From NCBI RefSeq assembly GCF_900111585.1, contig NZ_FOHI01000011.1, forward strand, positions 1-64,000: a stretch of DNA of 64,000 bases, written 5' to 3'. The DNA is from Nitrosospira multiformis (GTDB lineage: Bacteria > Pseudomonadota > Gammaproteobacteria > Burkholderiales > Nitrosomonadaceae). The notes under the pieces were generated by a model, which searched no databases, was not told the origin of the DNA, and saw only the letters and a program-made list of their open reading frames with translations. Shown here piece after piece: positions 35,009 through 43,616 of this stretch. Every line of letters starts with the position of its first letter. The first letter of the stretch is position 1. The position numbers and the translations under genes were made by a program.

Positions 35009-35911
35009 TCAGCGATCAATCGCTTTTATACGCAATGCGTCGACGACGAGCGAGAAGGCAGGGAATGGCTGTCGTCGGCTGGGGTAATACAGGTGGTATC
35101 CAGAAAATGGTTCGCACCAGTCGTCCAGCACACGTATCAGCCGACCTTCCTCGATGTGGGGTGCGAATTCTTCCTCGGGCAGAAATGCAATACCTAGCCC
35201 CGCCAACGTAGCATCCACCATGTTGGGGGAAGTGTTGAAAATAAGCTGCCCATCCACGTGCACATTCAAATGCTGGCCCCGTCGCTGGAAGTCCCAGACA
35301 TAGAGTCCGCCCGCGGTCTGCATACGCTGGTTGATGCAGTTGTGGTTCAGCAGGTCCCGCGGCTTTTTGGGGATGGGGTGCGCGACAAAGTAGGCGGGTG
35401 AGGCCGCGACAGCCATGCGTAATTGCGGCCCAATGGGTACGGCAATCATGTCCTTCTCGATGGTATCTCCCAGGCGCACTCCCGCATCGAAGCGATCTGC
35501 CACGATATCGCGGAAGCCGTAGTTCACATCGAACTCTATCCTGATGTCGGGATACTCGTGCAACAAGGGTGTCAACCTGGGCAGTAATACGGTCCGCAGG
35601 ACGTGATCGCCACAGGTGATGCGCACTGTGCCAGCAGGCTTGTCGCGCAGTTCCGTCAAAACATCCAATTCCGCTTCGATCTCGTCGAAGCGATAGCCAA
35701 TGGCTTGCAAAAGACGCTCCCCAGCTGCTGTGGGCGAAACGCTACGCGTCGTGCGCGTCAGTAACCGAATCTGAAGGCGGGTCTCCAGGCCGCTTATTGC
35801 CTGACTCAACGCCGATTGGGTTACACCGAGCAGCGCGGCGGCGCGCGTGAAGCTGCCTTCCCGCGCCACCGTCACGAAGGACAGGAGATCGTTGAGATTG
35901 CGTCTGACCAT
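35009..35911 (-). CDS. LysR-family transcriptional regulator
   Basis: A 300-residue LysR regulator. The helix-turn-helix is at 1-62: LNDLLSFVTVAREGSFTRAAALLG, VTQSALSQAISGLETRL, LLTRTTRSVSPTAAGERLL. The effector domain includes AGTVRITCGDHVLRTVLLPRL, FDVNYGFRDIVADRFDAGVRLG and the end GLGIAFLPEEEFAPHIEEGRLIRVL. This matches the AaeR/DmlR-like group with the RLG motif. It is divergent from a degenerate SDR gene across a 289-bp gap, the typical regulator-target layout, but the target is broken here. Its ligand is unknown. Confidence 0.92.
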   Translation of the reverse strand: MVRRNLNDLLSFVTVAREGSFTRAAALLGVTQSALSQAISGLETRLQIRLLTRTTRSVSPTAAGERLLQAIGYRFDEIEAELDVLTELRDKPAGTVRITCGDHVLRTVLLPRLTPLLHEYPDIRIEFDVNYGFRDIVADRFDAGVRLGDTIEKDMIAVPIGPQLRMAVAASPAYFVAHPIPKKPRDLLNHNCINQRMQTAGGLYVWDFQRRGQHLNVHVDGQLIFNTSPNMVDATLAGLGIAFLPEEEFAPHIEEGRLIRVLDDWCEPFSGYHLYYPSRRQPFPAFSLVVDALRIKAIDR

Positions 35912-36200
35912 GGTTCAGTTTCCCATGGAAGATTGATTAGTACAACTTATATCCTCTTTAAGAATTTATTAGCTAGTCAAGCTTGCTTTCGTTTGCGAAC
36001 ATTTAGGCCAAATCGACCGGCAGGGCCATCCACTCCGACACGGATAACATCCAGTTCCTACACGACTGCCGTCGGCCGAAGCGACGGGGCGCATCACTGG
36101 CTTGAAGCGCGACAGACAACTAGAGCAGCGTTGCTGTGGCCGTAAGAAGAAAGCCGTCACCACCAAGCCAAATCAATCCATTCACAGAGAGGACCAGAAC

Positions 36201-36595
36201 ATGACCATCAATCAAACTCAACGTTTCGCAGGGAAAGTGGCATTTGTCACCGGTGCTACAAGTGGGCCGCAATTGCTTTCGCGCGAGAAGGTGCGAGCGT
36301 CCTCGTGGCAGACATAGCTGAAAAGGGCGCACAGGAAACAGCACGTCTGATCGAGGAACATGGAAGTCAGGCCCTCGCCGTTACGTGCGATGTGAGGCGA
36401 AACGAGGACGTACAAAGGACGCTGAACGAGGCCATCGAAACCTTCGGACGGTTGGACTTCGCGTTCAACAATGCCGGTATCGAATACACCATCAAGCCTG
36501 CGGCGGACATCATGGAGGAGGAGTGGAACCGAATCATCGACACGAGCTTCGGTGTCGGGAGCGCCATCGTTGTCGATGGTGGCCAGACGGTATAG
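36201..36595 (+). pseudogene. Short-chain dehydrogenase/reductase pseudogene with two deletions
   Basis: A ribosome site (AGAGGA) precedes ATG 36201. Frame one reads MTINQTQRFAGKVAFVTGATSG, then breaks. After a deletion of about 10 nt that removes the IGR part of TGxxxGIG, the sequence resumes in another frame as AAIAFAREGASVLVADIAEKG, through CDVRRNEDVQRTLNEAIETFG and LDFAFNNAGIEY. At EEEWNRIIDT it jumps directly to SFGVGSAIVVDGGQTV, the normal SDR end. About 400 nt that encode the Ser-Tyr-x3-Lys catalytic centre are missing. No functional enzyme can result. Confidence 0.85.
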
Positions 36596-36815
36596 CGACA
36601 GTCGAAGCCAAGAGTCCTGCGGCCAAGCTGCAAGGCGCTGTTGTGCCCATGAGGATACTGACCGCTGTCAGACAGAACCATAAGCAGAATATTATGATAA
36701 CAATCAAAATACATGACTTTTATTTATAGTAATACTGCGTACAATGTTCCAATGTCATGGCCGCATCAGGATGGAGCGGCTTTCACTTCATCCATTTCAT
36801 TGGAGTCTACCTATC

Positions 36816-37211
36816 ATGGAAAAAGAAATAAGGAAGTTTTTAACATCCATATCCATGCTGGGCCTGCTGGCCTCCTGCACTGAGACCAGCACGCTCGAAG
36901 CAAGGAATGACAATGCGAGCATGGCCGCGCAAAGTATCAGAACTTCTATCGACCACGACGAGCTCGCCCGGCGGTATGAAAACCGCGCCAGGAAACTTCT
37001 GGAAATAGCAGCGGAACACGAGAGACGGCTCCAGTATTACGAGGACAAAAGCTACCCTTATGGGAGACACGAGCAGGATTCACAGTCGCACGCCACGCTA
37101 GTGCAAAAATACAAACGGGCGGCAGAGAAAGCCACTAAAGCTGCTTTTCACCATAGGATGGCATCGCAACCGGCGAAACGCGATTATATTGCTTCGATAG
37201 CGTTACATTGA
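36816..37211 (+). CDS. Small lipoprotein, unknown function
   Basis: A 131-residue protein with a lipoprotein signal: EKEIRKFLTSISMLGLLASC, lipobox LLASC with Cys near residue 20. The mature part is highly charged and helical (ARRYENRARKLLEIAAEHERR, LVQKYKRAAEKATKAAFHHR) and likely forms coiled coils in the periplasm. The ATG at 36816 gives the best signal peptide; the frame is open to 36744. The ribosome site is weak. The family is not recognised. Confidence 0.7.
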   Translation: MEKEIRKFLTSISMLGLLASCTETSTLEARNDNASMAAQSIRTSIDHDELARRYENRARKLLEIAAEHERRLQYYEDKSYPYGRHEQDSQSHATLVQKYKRAAEKATKAAFHHRMASQPAKRDYIASIALH

Positions 37212-37865
37212 TTGGGATTGCCTCAGGGCTCGGCAGGTAACCCTGGCCGGAACTGGGGTGTTGCCGGATCTCAGCCACCCCTAAAGCTAGGCTGGGGAGG
37301 GGATGCAAGGCCACATGATCGCCTCTGCGGAATTGATTGGATTGTATCAGAAGCAGTAAGGGCTCCCAGTAAAGCGGGCTGGTATCTTAACGCTCATTTG
37401 GCGCCACCCCTTTTGCGATCTCGGTTCCAAAAGTACGGTGACACATATTATCCCTGTACACGGCGGCGTCCTGGTCGCTGCTGAACACCCATCCACCATC
37501 AACGAGCCTGCGGAACTCATTGAAATTTAGCCGCCGCGGTTCACTTGAAATCCCCTTTAAATTCCCCTTGCACCGGCAGTCCAGTAGCTCCCGCTTCAAT
37601 CCCCACAACGCCCCTTAGGCTTGAGCGAAGGGAACTTGTGGGAGGATGAACGAATACGCGGGAAGCTGGTCCCGCTTATCGATTACGGAGCGGATTTACT
37701 GACGTCCGGCGCTTCTCGGATCGCGCAAGCGGCATGAGGACGACTTTCAGCCGTCTTCAAGAAATCCTATCAAGGGCGGCATACGGGACGGAGCAATCCG
37801 GACACCCTACGATAACTCGCGCTGTGGCCGGCATCGCATCCGCAGGCTATTCCGTTCCACCCTCC
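37212..37865. other. Intergenic region, no convincing gene
   Basis: About 650 bp with no supported gene. A 73-codon minus-strand frame (37608-37387) starts with TTG without a ribosome site and matches no family I know. The region borders decayed genes on both sides, so it may be old degraded coding DNA. Confidence 0.4.
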
Positions 37866-38350
37866 TCAAAACAAGGAGAGAGGGGATTGATCGAGCCAGG
37901 AAACAGGATAGTCAAGCGGAACACTCCAATGAAAACCGGTTCCCAAAGCGCAGTCAGACTGGGAGTGAGCGTGAATCATGATCATCGGATTGGCCCCGGC
38001 TGGAGGATGTACTGTCCTGGTGAGGAGCATATACCACAAGGCCAATACCTGAGCGAGCGCATAGACCCATAGCGAATCGCCGAAGAGCTGATAGCAGGCA
38101 ATGCCAATGAGAGCGCCTCCAGGGTGACCGCCAAAGAGCGCCCGTGGCTGTGCCGCCGGCGCGCGGGTAAGGCCAAATAAAAATACGGCAGAGCCGCCTG
38201 GCGAAGCAAGAACGGCGAGGCAGGCGGCGAAGCAAGAACGGCGAGGCAGGCGGCGAAGCAAGGGACAAAGGCTACTGCGCCACCCACTGCAGCGCCAAGT
38301 CCGCACCACAATAGACGAGCCAAGCTGAACGTTGCACTGTTTATGTCCGC
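37866..38350 (-). pseudogene. HPP-family membrane protein pseudogene broken by a 26-bp tandem duplication
   Basis: Reading from about 38350, one frame gives LARLLWCGLGAAVGGAVAF and FVPCFAACLAVLASP. The protein then continues in another frame as SPGGSAVFLFGLTRAPAAQPR, ALFGGHPGGALIGIACYQLFGD, VYALAQVLALWYMLLTRTVHPPAGANP, which carries the HPP motif of this four-helix membrane family. The shift is caused by one extra copy of a 26-bp unit: removing it restores the frame. After HPPAGANP the hydrophobic continuation (LTALWEPVFIGVFRLTILF) lies in yet another frame, so there is a second lesion. The N terminus also lacks a good start codon. Confidence 0.75.
38200..38262. repeat. 26-bp direct tandem repeat (2.4 copies)
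   Basis: Units at 38200-38225 and 38226-38251 are identical, followed by the first 11 bases again at 38252-38262. One unit flanked by the 11-bp repeat is compatible with the intact reading frame; the second copy adds 26 nt and shifts it. Replication slippage between the short repeats explains the duplication. Confidence 0.9.
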
Positions 38351-38538
38351 TCAAAAAGCAAATTCCCCCAATCGTCCTGAGGATTATCCTAATATAAAAG
38401 ATCAGGGAAATTAAGAACACTGATCGGCTCGTTCGACCCAGACTTGGCCTAATACTCGAGCTCCTGAGAATCTATCCTCTATTTTCGGGAAAAATGACCG
38501 TCCTGATCCTTTGGTTAACACGTGTACTGCTGCTTTTT

Positions 38539-38579
38539 CCAGCAATTGACCCTGCTGGTCCGTTTGTCACCGTACGGAC
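38539..38579. promoter_or_regulatory. Two adjacent inverted repeats upstream of the cysteine-rich copper-protein gene
   Basis: CCAGCA-N8-TGCTGG (38539-38558) and GTCCGT-N10-ACGGAC (38558-38579) share one base. They lie 67-107 bp before the start codon at 38646. They may be operator sites or a leader structure. No cognate regulator gene is next to them. Confidence 0.3.
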
Positions 38580-38645
38580 TTTTCATAGTAACAGGATCAT
38601 GATTTCTCTTGCTTTTTGCTTACCCAATTTAAAGGAGGCTCCGCG

Positions 38646-39035
38646 ATGACCCATACTACCGATCCCAAAATGCAATCATGCATCGATGCTTGTAATCGAT
38701 GCCATCAAACGTGCCTGCACGAAGCGATGACCCATTGTCTGGAGTCGGGCGGCAAACACGTTTCCGCAGACCATATGCGGCTTATGTGGAACTGTGCCGA
38801 GCTCTGTCAGACCTCGGCCAATTTCATGCTGAGCAACTCCACTTTAAGCAACCAGCTCTGCGGAGTCTGCGCCGAAGCCTGCGAAGCCTGTGCCAGGAGT
38901 TGCGAACAGGTAGGTGACATGGAAGAGTGTGCCAGAGTCTGCCGCGAGTGTGCCGAGAGCTGCCGCCAGATGGCTGGCTCCTACGCTAACCAAGCCACCG
39001 GGGCGCAGGAGCGCGTTCCCGCAGATGATTTGTAG
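38646..39035 (+). CDS. Four-helix bundle copper-binding protein (DUF326 type), 16 cysteines
   Basis: A 129-residue protein with an excellent ribosome site (AAAGGAGG). It has 16 cysteines, at 12, 16, 19, 23, 31, 50, 54, 72, 75, 79, 82, 86, 95, 99, 102 and 106, mostly in C-x2-C and C-x3-C spacing (for example CIDACNRCHQTC and CGVCAEACEACARSC). This is the pattern of the DUF326/Csp-like proteins, whose helices line a core that binds many Cu(I) ions. There is no signal peptide, so it is likely cytosolic like Csp3. It stands alone. A copper store or buffer role is family knowledge plus inference. Confidence 0.88.
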   Translation: MTHTTDPKMQSCIDACNRCHQTCLHEAMTHCLESGGKHVSADHMRLMWNCAELCQTSANFMLSNSTLSNQLCGVCAEACEACARSCEQVGDMEECARVCRECAESCRQMAGSYANQATGAQERVPADDL

Positions 39036-39635
39036 CAAGCCCGGTTTCTTCTTTCCTCGGAGGATGCCCTTCTTTAGCGCAGAACTCTGCATCATCTGCT
39101 GCGACTACTCATGACGCAAGGATCGCCAGTGCTGATCCGCTGGCGATGTCCCCTGTATATTAATCTTGATTTACGGAAAGAGGAGCGCATCCTGATTCCG
39201 TTTTATCCCACAGATATCAAATTCCCGAACCAACCGTCGTGTAGGAGATAGATGAATAATAAAAATAATCAAAAATGTCCCCGGTTGTGATACCGGCGAT
39301 TCGACCAAACTCCATCTCATGCTCCACAAACATGTAGGCAACGGCAAAAACCTACACCTCCAGAAAATGTGCGATTAATAGTCCCATCATTACCCGCAAC
39401 ACGGCAATGCGTTTATGTACATGCTCCAATGTGAGTCTAAGAAAACGTAGTGCTTCATAATGGAGCATTACAGATCGCCACGATCATTCCTGCTGATATG
39501 CCCAAAATCACGAGATGGGCAGCATGTTCATTCATGGGTCACTCGTATGCCTAAATTTTTTATTATCCGTGAAGGGACATTGGACAAAGAGAACCGGTAA
39601 CAGCTTGAGTGTCTTTTACTCTTTAAGACTTATTT
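39036..39635. other. AT-rich 600-bp intergenic region, no gene seen
   Basis: No open frame here has both a ribosome site and a family pattern. An inverted repeat ATGCTCCA...TGGAGCAT (39421-39428 and 39461-39468, 32-nt spacer) is present. The region may hold the promoter of the channel gene and degraded DNA. Confidence 0.4.
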
Positions 39636-40547
39636 ATGAAAAAACAGGAACAGGAAAACGTCGCGCCGCGGCCGATCTCAAGAAGCGATATTGCCGCGTA
39701 TTTCGGGAAACCGGAGTCCGGCTTTCGTGACCGTCTCTTTGTAATTATTTTCGAAGCCGAGACCCGCGCTGGGCGATGGTTCGATTTTTCGCTCATCGCT
39801 GCCATTTTGTTAAGTGTGGTCGTGGTGATGCTCGATAGCGTTTCCGAGATTAACCACCGATATGATGGAATCCTGAATGCTCTGGAGTGGTTTTTCACTG
39901 TTGCGTTTACGATCGAATACATAGCTCGGCTGTGGTGCGTAAAACATCCCTTGCGATATGCCAGGAGTTTTTTTGGGATAGTGGATCTTCTTGCAATCCT
40001 TCCAACATATGCTGCCTTTTTCATACCGGAACTGCATGCGTTAGTCGATCTTCGCCTACTGCGATTGCTGCGAATGTTTCGCCTTCTGAAGCTTACTGCG
40101 TACGTGGAGGAGTACTCGCTGCTGGGCAGCGCAATCATAGCGAGCAGGCGCAAAATCCTGATTTTCCTGTCTGTGGTAGCGATCGTGGTGATTTTGAATG
40201 GCACGCTGCTGTATGTAATAGAAGGAGGTCCCAATTCTCCGTTTAGCAGTATTCCGACATCGGTCTATTTCGCTATTACAGCGGTCACAACCGTTGGCTT
40301 TGGCGATATTACTCCTCAAACTGATCTGGGACGCGCCATTACGTCAATCACCATGCTGGTCGGGTGGAGTATCCTTGCTGTCCCAACCGGAATTATCACT
40401 TCGGAAATGACTGCTCAACGGTTCGCGATGAAACGCCCGCCAAACACTCGGACCTGCCCTGTGTGCCTGACAACAGGACTGGAAGAGAACGCAAGATTTT
40501 GCCGGAATTGTGGAGCGAAACTTCCCTTGTTTGCACGCGATCAATAG
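39636..40547 (+). CDS. Voltage-gated-type potassium channel with C-terminal zinc ribbon
   Basis: A 303-residue six-helix cation channel of the bacterial Kv type (KvAP/Kch-like). S1 starts near 50 (FDFSLIAAILLSVVVVML). S4 at about 137-153 has regularly spaced arginines (LVDLRLLRLLRMFRLLKL). The pore loop has the K+ selectivity filter TVGFGD (219-224), and S6 is ITMLVGWSILAVPTGIIT. After a short linker the C terminus forms a zinc ribbon with C274-x2-C277 and C289-x2-C292 (TCPVCLTTG, ARFCRNCGAKL), in place of the RCK/TrkA-N domain of many bacterial channels. The ribosome site is weak. It transports K+ across the inner membrane; the role of the zinc ribbon is unknown. Confidence 0.9.
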   Translation: MKKQEQENVAPRPISRSDIAAYFGKPESGFRDRLFVIIFEAETRAGRWFDFSLIAAILLSVVVVMLDSVSEINHRYDGILNALEWFFTVAFTIEYIARLWCVKHPLRYARSFFGIVDLLAILPTYAAFFIPELHALVDLRLLRLLRMFRLLKLTAYVEEYSLLGSAIIASRRKILIFLSVVAIVVILNGTLLYVIEGGPNSPFSSIPTSVYFAITAVTTVGFGDITPQTDLGRAITSITMLVGWSILAVPTGIITSEMTAQRFAMKRPPNTRTCPVCLTTGLEENARFCRNCGAKLPLFARDQ

Positions 40548-40789
40548 AGGGTTGGCGCGCTAGCGATTGCAGTCAGAGGGGGTTCAGTATCGTGATGAAG
40601 CGGTTTAACTGTCTTACGTAGTGTGCTTTCCGTACCCCGAACTTTGACCGGATAAACGGCATGATGGGCGATTGGAGCTGCGTGTGAAGAGGACGCAAAA
40701 GACTAACGCGAGTCCGTCAAGGCAGCCAGCGAGCCGGAGGCGGTGCATACCCCGAATGAAGAACCTGGTTTCGAATAAGGGAACGGCCC

Positions 40790-40819
40790 CTGCCATTTAT
40801 GGCTTAGTTTCCGTATAAT
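40790..40819 (+). promoter_or_regulatory. Promoter of tRNA-Gly
   Basis: TATAAT at 40814-40819 lies 13 bp before the mature tRNA 5' end, with a weak -35-like CTGCCA at 40790-40795 (18-bp spacing). Confidence 0.5.
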
Positions 40820-40832
40820 CCGCAGCTATGCG

Positions 40833-40906
40833 GCGGGTGTAGCTCAATGGCAGAGCAGAAGCTTCCCAAGCTTACGACGAGGGTTCGATTCCCTTCACCC
40901 GCTCCA
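40833..40906 (+). tRNA. tRNA-Gly (anticodon CCC), CCA encoded
   Basis: The 74-nt sequence folds as a cloverleaf. The acceptor arms GCGGGTG and CACCCGC pair, the D arm contains AGCTCAATGGCAGAGC, the anticodon loop is TTCCCAA with anticodon CCC, and the T arm has GGTTCGATTCC. Discriminator T and CCA are encoded. It closely resembles E. coli glyU. Positions 27 and 43 look like a G-A mismatch at the end of the anticodon stem. The asmA-like gene begins 13 bp downstream. Confidence 0.96.
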
Positions 40907-40919
40907 TTTCTCCCCGCCT

Positions 40920-42440
40920 ATGAACCGCTACCCCCACTGTACCAGATGGGCTTTTTTCCTGTTTGCGGGCTTAACAGTTCTGCTGCTGGGCAGCATCATT
41001 TATATTGTTGTCATTTTTGATCCCAATGCATACAAGCCGGAGATCATCCGGCTCGTGAAAGAGAAAAAGGAGCGGCTGCTCAGGCTCGACGGTCCCATTA
41101 CGCTCGCGTTCTTTCCCAGTCCTGGCTTGAAACTCACCGGACTTTCCCTTAGTGAACATAACAGTGACGAAGAATTCGCGACCATAGAGAAGGTTCACTT
41201 TTCTCTCGAAATCCTGCCATTGCTTCGAAAGGAGCTGGTGCTGGACGAAATCAACATCACAGGACTGAAAGCCAATCTGATCCGTTTTTCCGATGGCAGC
41301 ACGAACATCGATGATCTGATCAGGAGCGAGGAGCAACGGGAACGCTTCCGATTCGATATAGGGCGGGTACATATGGAAAAAACCCTGCTCGCCTTCCGCG
41401 ATGAAGGCAGCGATACGCATTTCGTATTCAGGAACATTGGGTTGGAAGCTGACCGGGCGGACGAACGAGCAGATTCGGAGGAGGATGCGATTCGCAGCAA
41501 AGTGGAATTGGCGTTTAACATAGCTCATCCTGAGCGTGCCGAAGTCGATATAACGACCCGTATACGTTTTCACCTGACTTTGAACGCAGAAAGGCAGTAT
41601 TTCGCACTCAATGGGATGAAGCTCGCTGCCGAGGCGCAGCTTCCGGATACAGGCCGATTGCTCATCCAGTCGAGCGGAAATTTTTCTGCCAGCTTTCTGG
41701 AGGAAGGAGGGGAATTTGGTGCCGAGGAATTCACCTTCGATGCCGGAATAAGGAACGTTGACAGCAGTTTTAATATTGGGGTGAATGCCATCCATCTGGG
41801 CTTAAGGGGACAGAAAGTGACCGCGGATAAAGTTTTGGGAGTGGCACAAATTAACAGGTCCCATAGCCTGACCCGCGGAAAGTTTTCTCTTTCGTCGATA
41901 CAGGGGACCCTGGCGGAGTTCCGGAGTGAGGTGCTCTCGGCCGATCTGGAATCAGAAAGCGAAGGCCGGGTTATAAAGGCCCATTTTTCCTCGCCAGTTG
42001 GCGGCAATATTCAGGCGCTTTGGCTGAGGCTGCCAGAATTGAAAGCAGAAATCGAGGCGAAGGGTGCAAGCCTTCCCGCGAATGGTATTCAAGGAAGCTT
42101 CTTCGGCAGCGCCTCCCTTGACAGCTCGGCTGGCAATGCGTGGACAAAGCTGAACGGAACCTTGGCAGACAGTAATATCACGGTGATATTTTCGGCAAGC
42201 GGCTTCATTCCGCCGCACCTCGCTTTTGAAGCGGATATCGATGAGCTGAATCTGGACCGTTTTTCGGCGCGACAGCAAGATGGGCAGCAGCGACAAAAAG
42301 CCAGCCACCCGCAGCGCTCATTCGAATTAAGCGTGCTGGATGATCTGGAGGGCTTGAACCTGGAAGGGTCGATTCGGGTAGGCGTATTGAAGGCGGGTGA
42401 CTTCACGGCATCAAGGGTCAGAGTGGACATACGCCCCTGA
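40920..42440 (+). CDS. AsmA-family protein, apparently shortened at the C terminus
   Basis: A 506-residue protein with an N-terminal membrane anchor (RWAFFLFAGLTVLLLGSIIYIVVIF) followed by the AsmA pattern DPNAYKPEIIRLVKEKKERLLRLDGPITLAFFPSPGLKLTG. The periplasmic part is beta-rich. AsmA proteins are thought to bridge lipids to the outer membrane. Full-length homologues generally run some 100-200 residues longer; here the frame ends at the segment GDFTASRVRVDIRP, which in relatives leads into the conserved C-terminal repeat. The stop overlaps the start of mutY by one base (TGATG). Whether the shortening destroys function cannot be decided. Confidence 0.85.
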   Translation: MNRYPHCTRWAFFLFAGLTVLLLGSIIYIVVIFDPNAYKPEIIRLVKEKKERLLRLDGPITLAFFPSPGLKLTGLSLSEHNSDEEFATIEKVHFSLEILPLLRKELVLDEINITGLKANLIRFSDGSTNIDDLIRSEEQRERFRFDIGRVHMEKTLLAFRDEGSDTHFVFRNIGLEADRADERADSEEDAIRSKVELAFNIAHPERAEVDITTRIRFHLTLNAERQYFALNGMKLAAEAQLPDTGRLLIQSSGNFSASFLEEGGEFGAEEFTFDAGIRNVDSSFNIGVNAIHLGLRGQKVTADKVLGVAQINRSHSLTRGKFSLSSIQGTLAEFRSEVLSADLESESEGRVIKAHFSSPVGGNIQALWLRLPELKAEIEAKGASLPANGIQGSFFGSASLDSSAGNAWTKLNGTLADSNITVIFSASGFIPPHLAFEADIDELNLDRFSARQQDGQQRQKASHPQRSFELSVLDDLEGLNLEGSIRVGVLKAGDFTASRVRVDIRP

Positions 42441-43591
42441 TGAGCGCGGGAGGAGATATTTCGGATTCTATTGCGAATTCTTTCGCCACTAGACTCATCC
42501 GCTGGCAGCGCGAGCATGGCCGCCACCATCTGCCTTGGCAGAACACGCGTGACCCCTATCCCATCTGGCTCTCGGAAATCATGCTGCAGCAAACGCAGGT
42601 GGGGACAGTTATTCCCTATTACCGGCGATTTCTGCAATGCTTCCCCGACATACAAAGTCTTGCCTCCGCATCGCTGGATGAGGTAATGGTACAGTGGAGC
42701 GGGTTGGGCTACTACTCGCGTGCGAGGAACCTGCATAAAGCGGCGCAGCGGATTGTGGGAGAGCATGGCGGGATTTTTCCCGAGGAGGTTGACATCATTC
42801 GTCAGCTTCCGGGAATCGGCCGCTCCACCGCTGCGGCAATTGCGGTATTCGCATTCGGAAAGCGAGCCGCGATTCTCGACGGCAATGTGAAACGCATTCT
42901 TTCGCGTTGCTTCGGAATCGAGGGTTACCCGGGCGAAAAGCAGGTGGAAGCGCAGTTGTGGCAAAAAGCAGAAGCATTGCTGCCAAAGAGAGATGAGAGC
43001 CCGATTGAGCGCGATATCGAGGACTATACCCAGGCGCTGATGGACTTGGGGGCAACTATCTGCATCCGTGCTCGCCCCATGTGCGGCTCATGCCCGCTTC
43101 GCCTGGAGTGTATTGCTTTCAGGGACAGCCGCGTCGGCAGCCTGCCCACTCCTCGGCCGAGGAAGATATTGCCGGAAAGGGAAGCGGTGCTGCTGCTGGT
43201 GGTGGCACAGGGCAAAATCCTGTTGGAAAAACGGCCGAGCGTGGGGATCTGGGGCGCGCTGTGGAGCCTGCCGGAGATGGGGATGAATGAGAATGTGGTT
43301 GAATACTGCATGCGGTTCGGGATAAATGTGGGCCCAATGTCACAGATGGAAGCATTCACTCACACCTTTACCCACTTCAGATTGCGAATTTATCCGCTCA
43401 TCCTGCAAGTCATTTCCTGCCCGGCGGACCATTTGGCACCAGAGGCGTTATCGCAGTCCGGGAATCCCTGTGTATGGATAATGCCCGAGGACGCGCTGAA
43501 AGCTGCCATCCCCTCCCCCGTGAGGAAAGTGCTTCTACAATATACATCTCAGACAGAGCCGCTTGAAATTCCGGCTATGGCAGATAACTGA
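42440..43591 (+). CDS. mutY: A/G-specific adenine glycosylase MutY
   Basis: A 383-residue base-excision enzyme that removes adenine opposite 8-oxoguanine. Catalytic glutamate E46 is in LSEIMLQQTQV, the helix-hairpin-helix is LPGIGRSTAAAI, and the catalytic aspartate D147 is in ILDGNVKR. The 4Fe-4S ligands C208, C215, C218 and C224 lie in ICIRARPMCGSCPLRLEC. The C-terminal NUDIX-like domain (LLLVVAQGKILLEKRP, GIWGALWSLPE, HTFTHFRL) reads 8-oxoG. Translation is probably coupled to the preceding gene. The order asmA-mutY is common in betaproteobacteria. Confidence 0.96.
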   Translation: MSAGGDISDSIANSFATRLIRWQREHGRHHLPWQNTRDPYPIWLSEIMLQQTQVGTVIPYYRRFLQCFPDIQSLASASLDEVMVQWSGLGYYSRARNLHKAAQRIVGEHGGIFPEEVDIIRQLPGIGRSTAAAIAVFAFGKRAAILDGNVKRILSRCFGIEGYPGEKQVEAQLWQKAEALLPKRDESPIERDIEDYTQALMDLGATICIRARPMCGSCPLRLECIAFRDSRVGSLPTPRPRKILPEREAVLLLVVAQGKILLEKRPSVGIWGALWSLPEMGMNENVVEYCMRFGINVGPMSQMEAFTHTFTHFRLRIYPLILQVISCPADHLAPEALSQSGNPCVWIMPEDALKAAIPSPVRKVLLQYTSQTEPLEIPAMADN

Positions 43592-43616
43592 CGGCGAGTA
43601 TATATTCGAAAGAGTG

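Noticed and set aside
35990-36150. Possible transposase fragment (DGAHHWLEARQT) upstream of the SDR pseudogene
   Set aside because: Only a few residues resemble IS110-type transposases; no ends, no catalytic residues and no longer frame support it.
37387-37608. 73-codon minus-strand frame
   Set aside because: TTG start, no ribosome site, no known family; likely chance.
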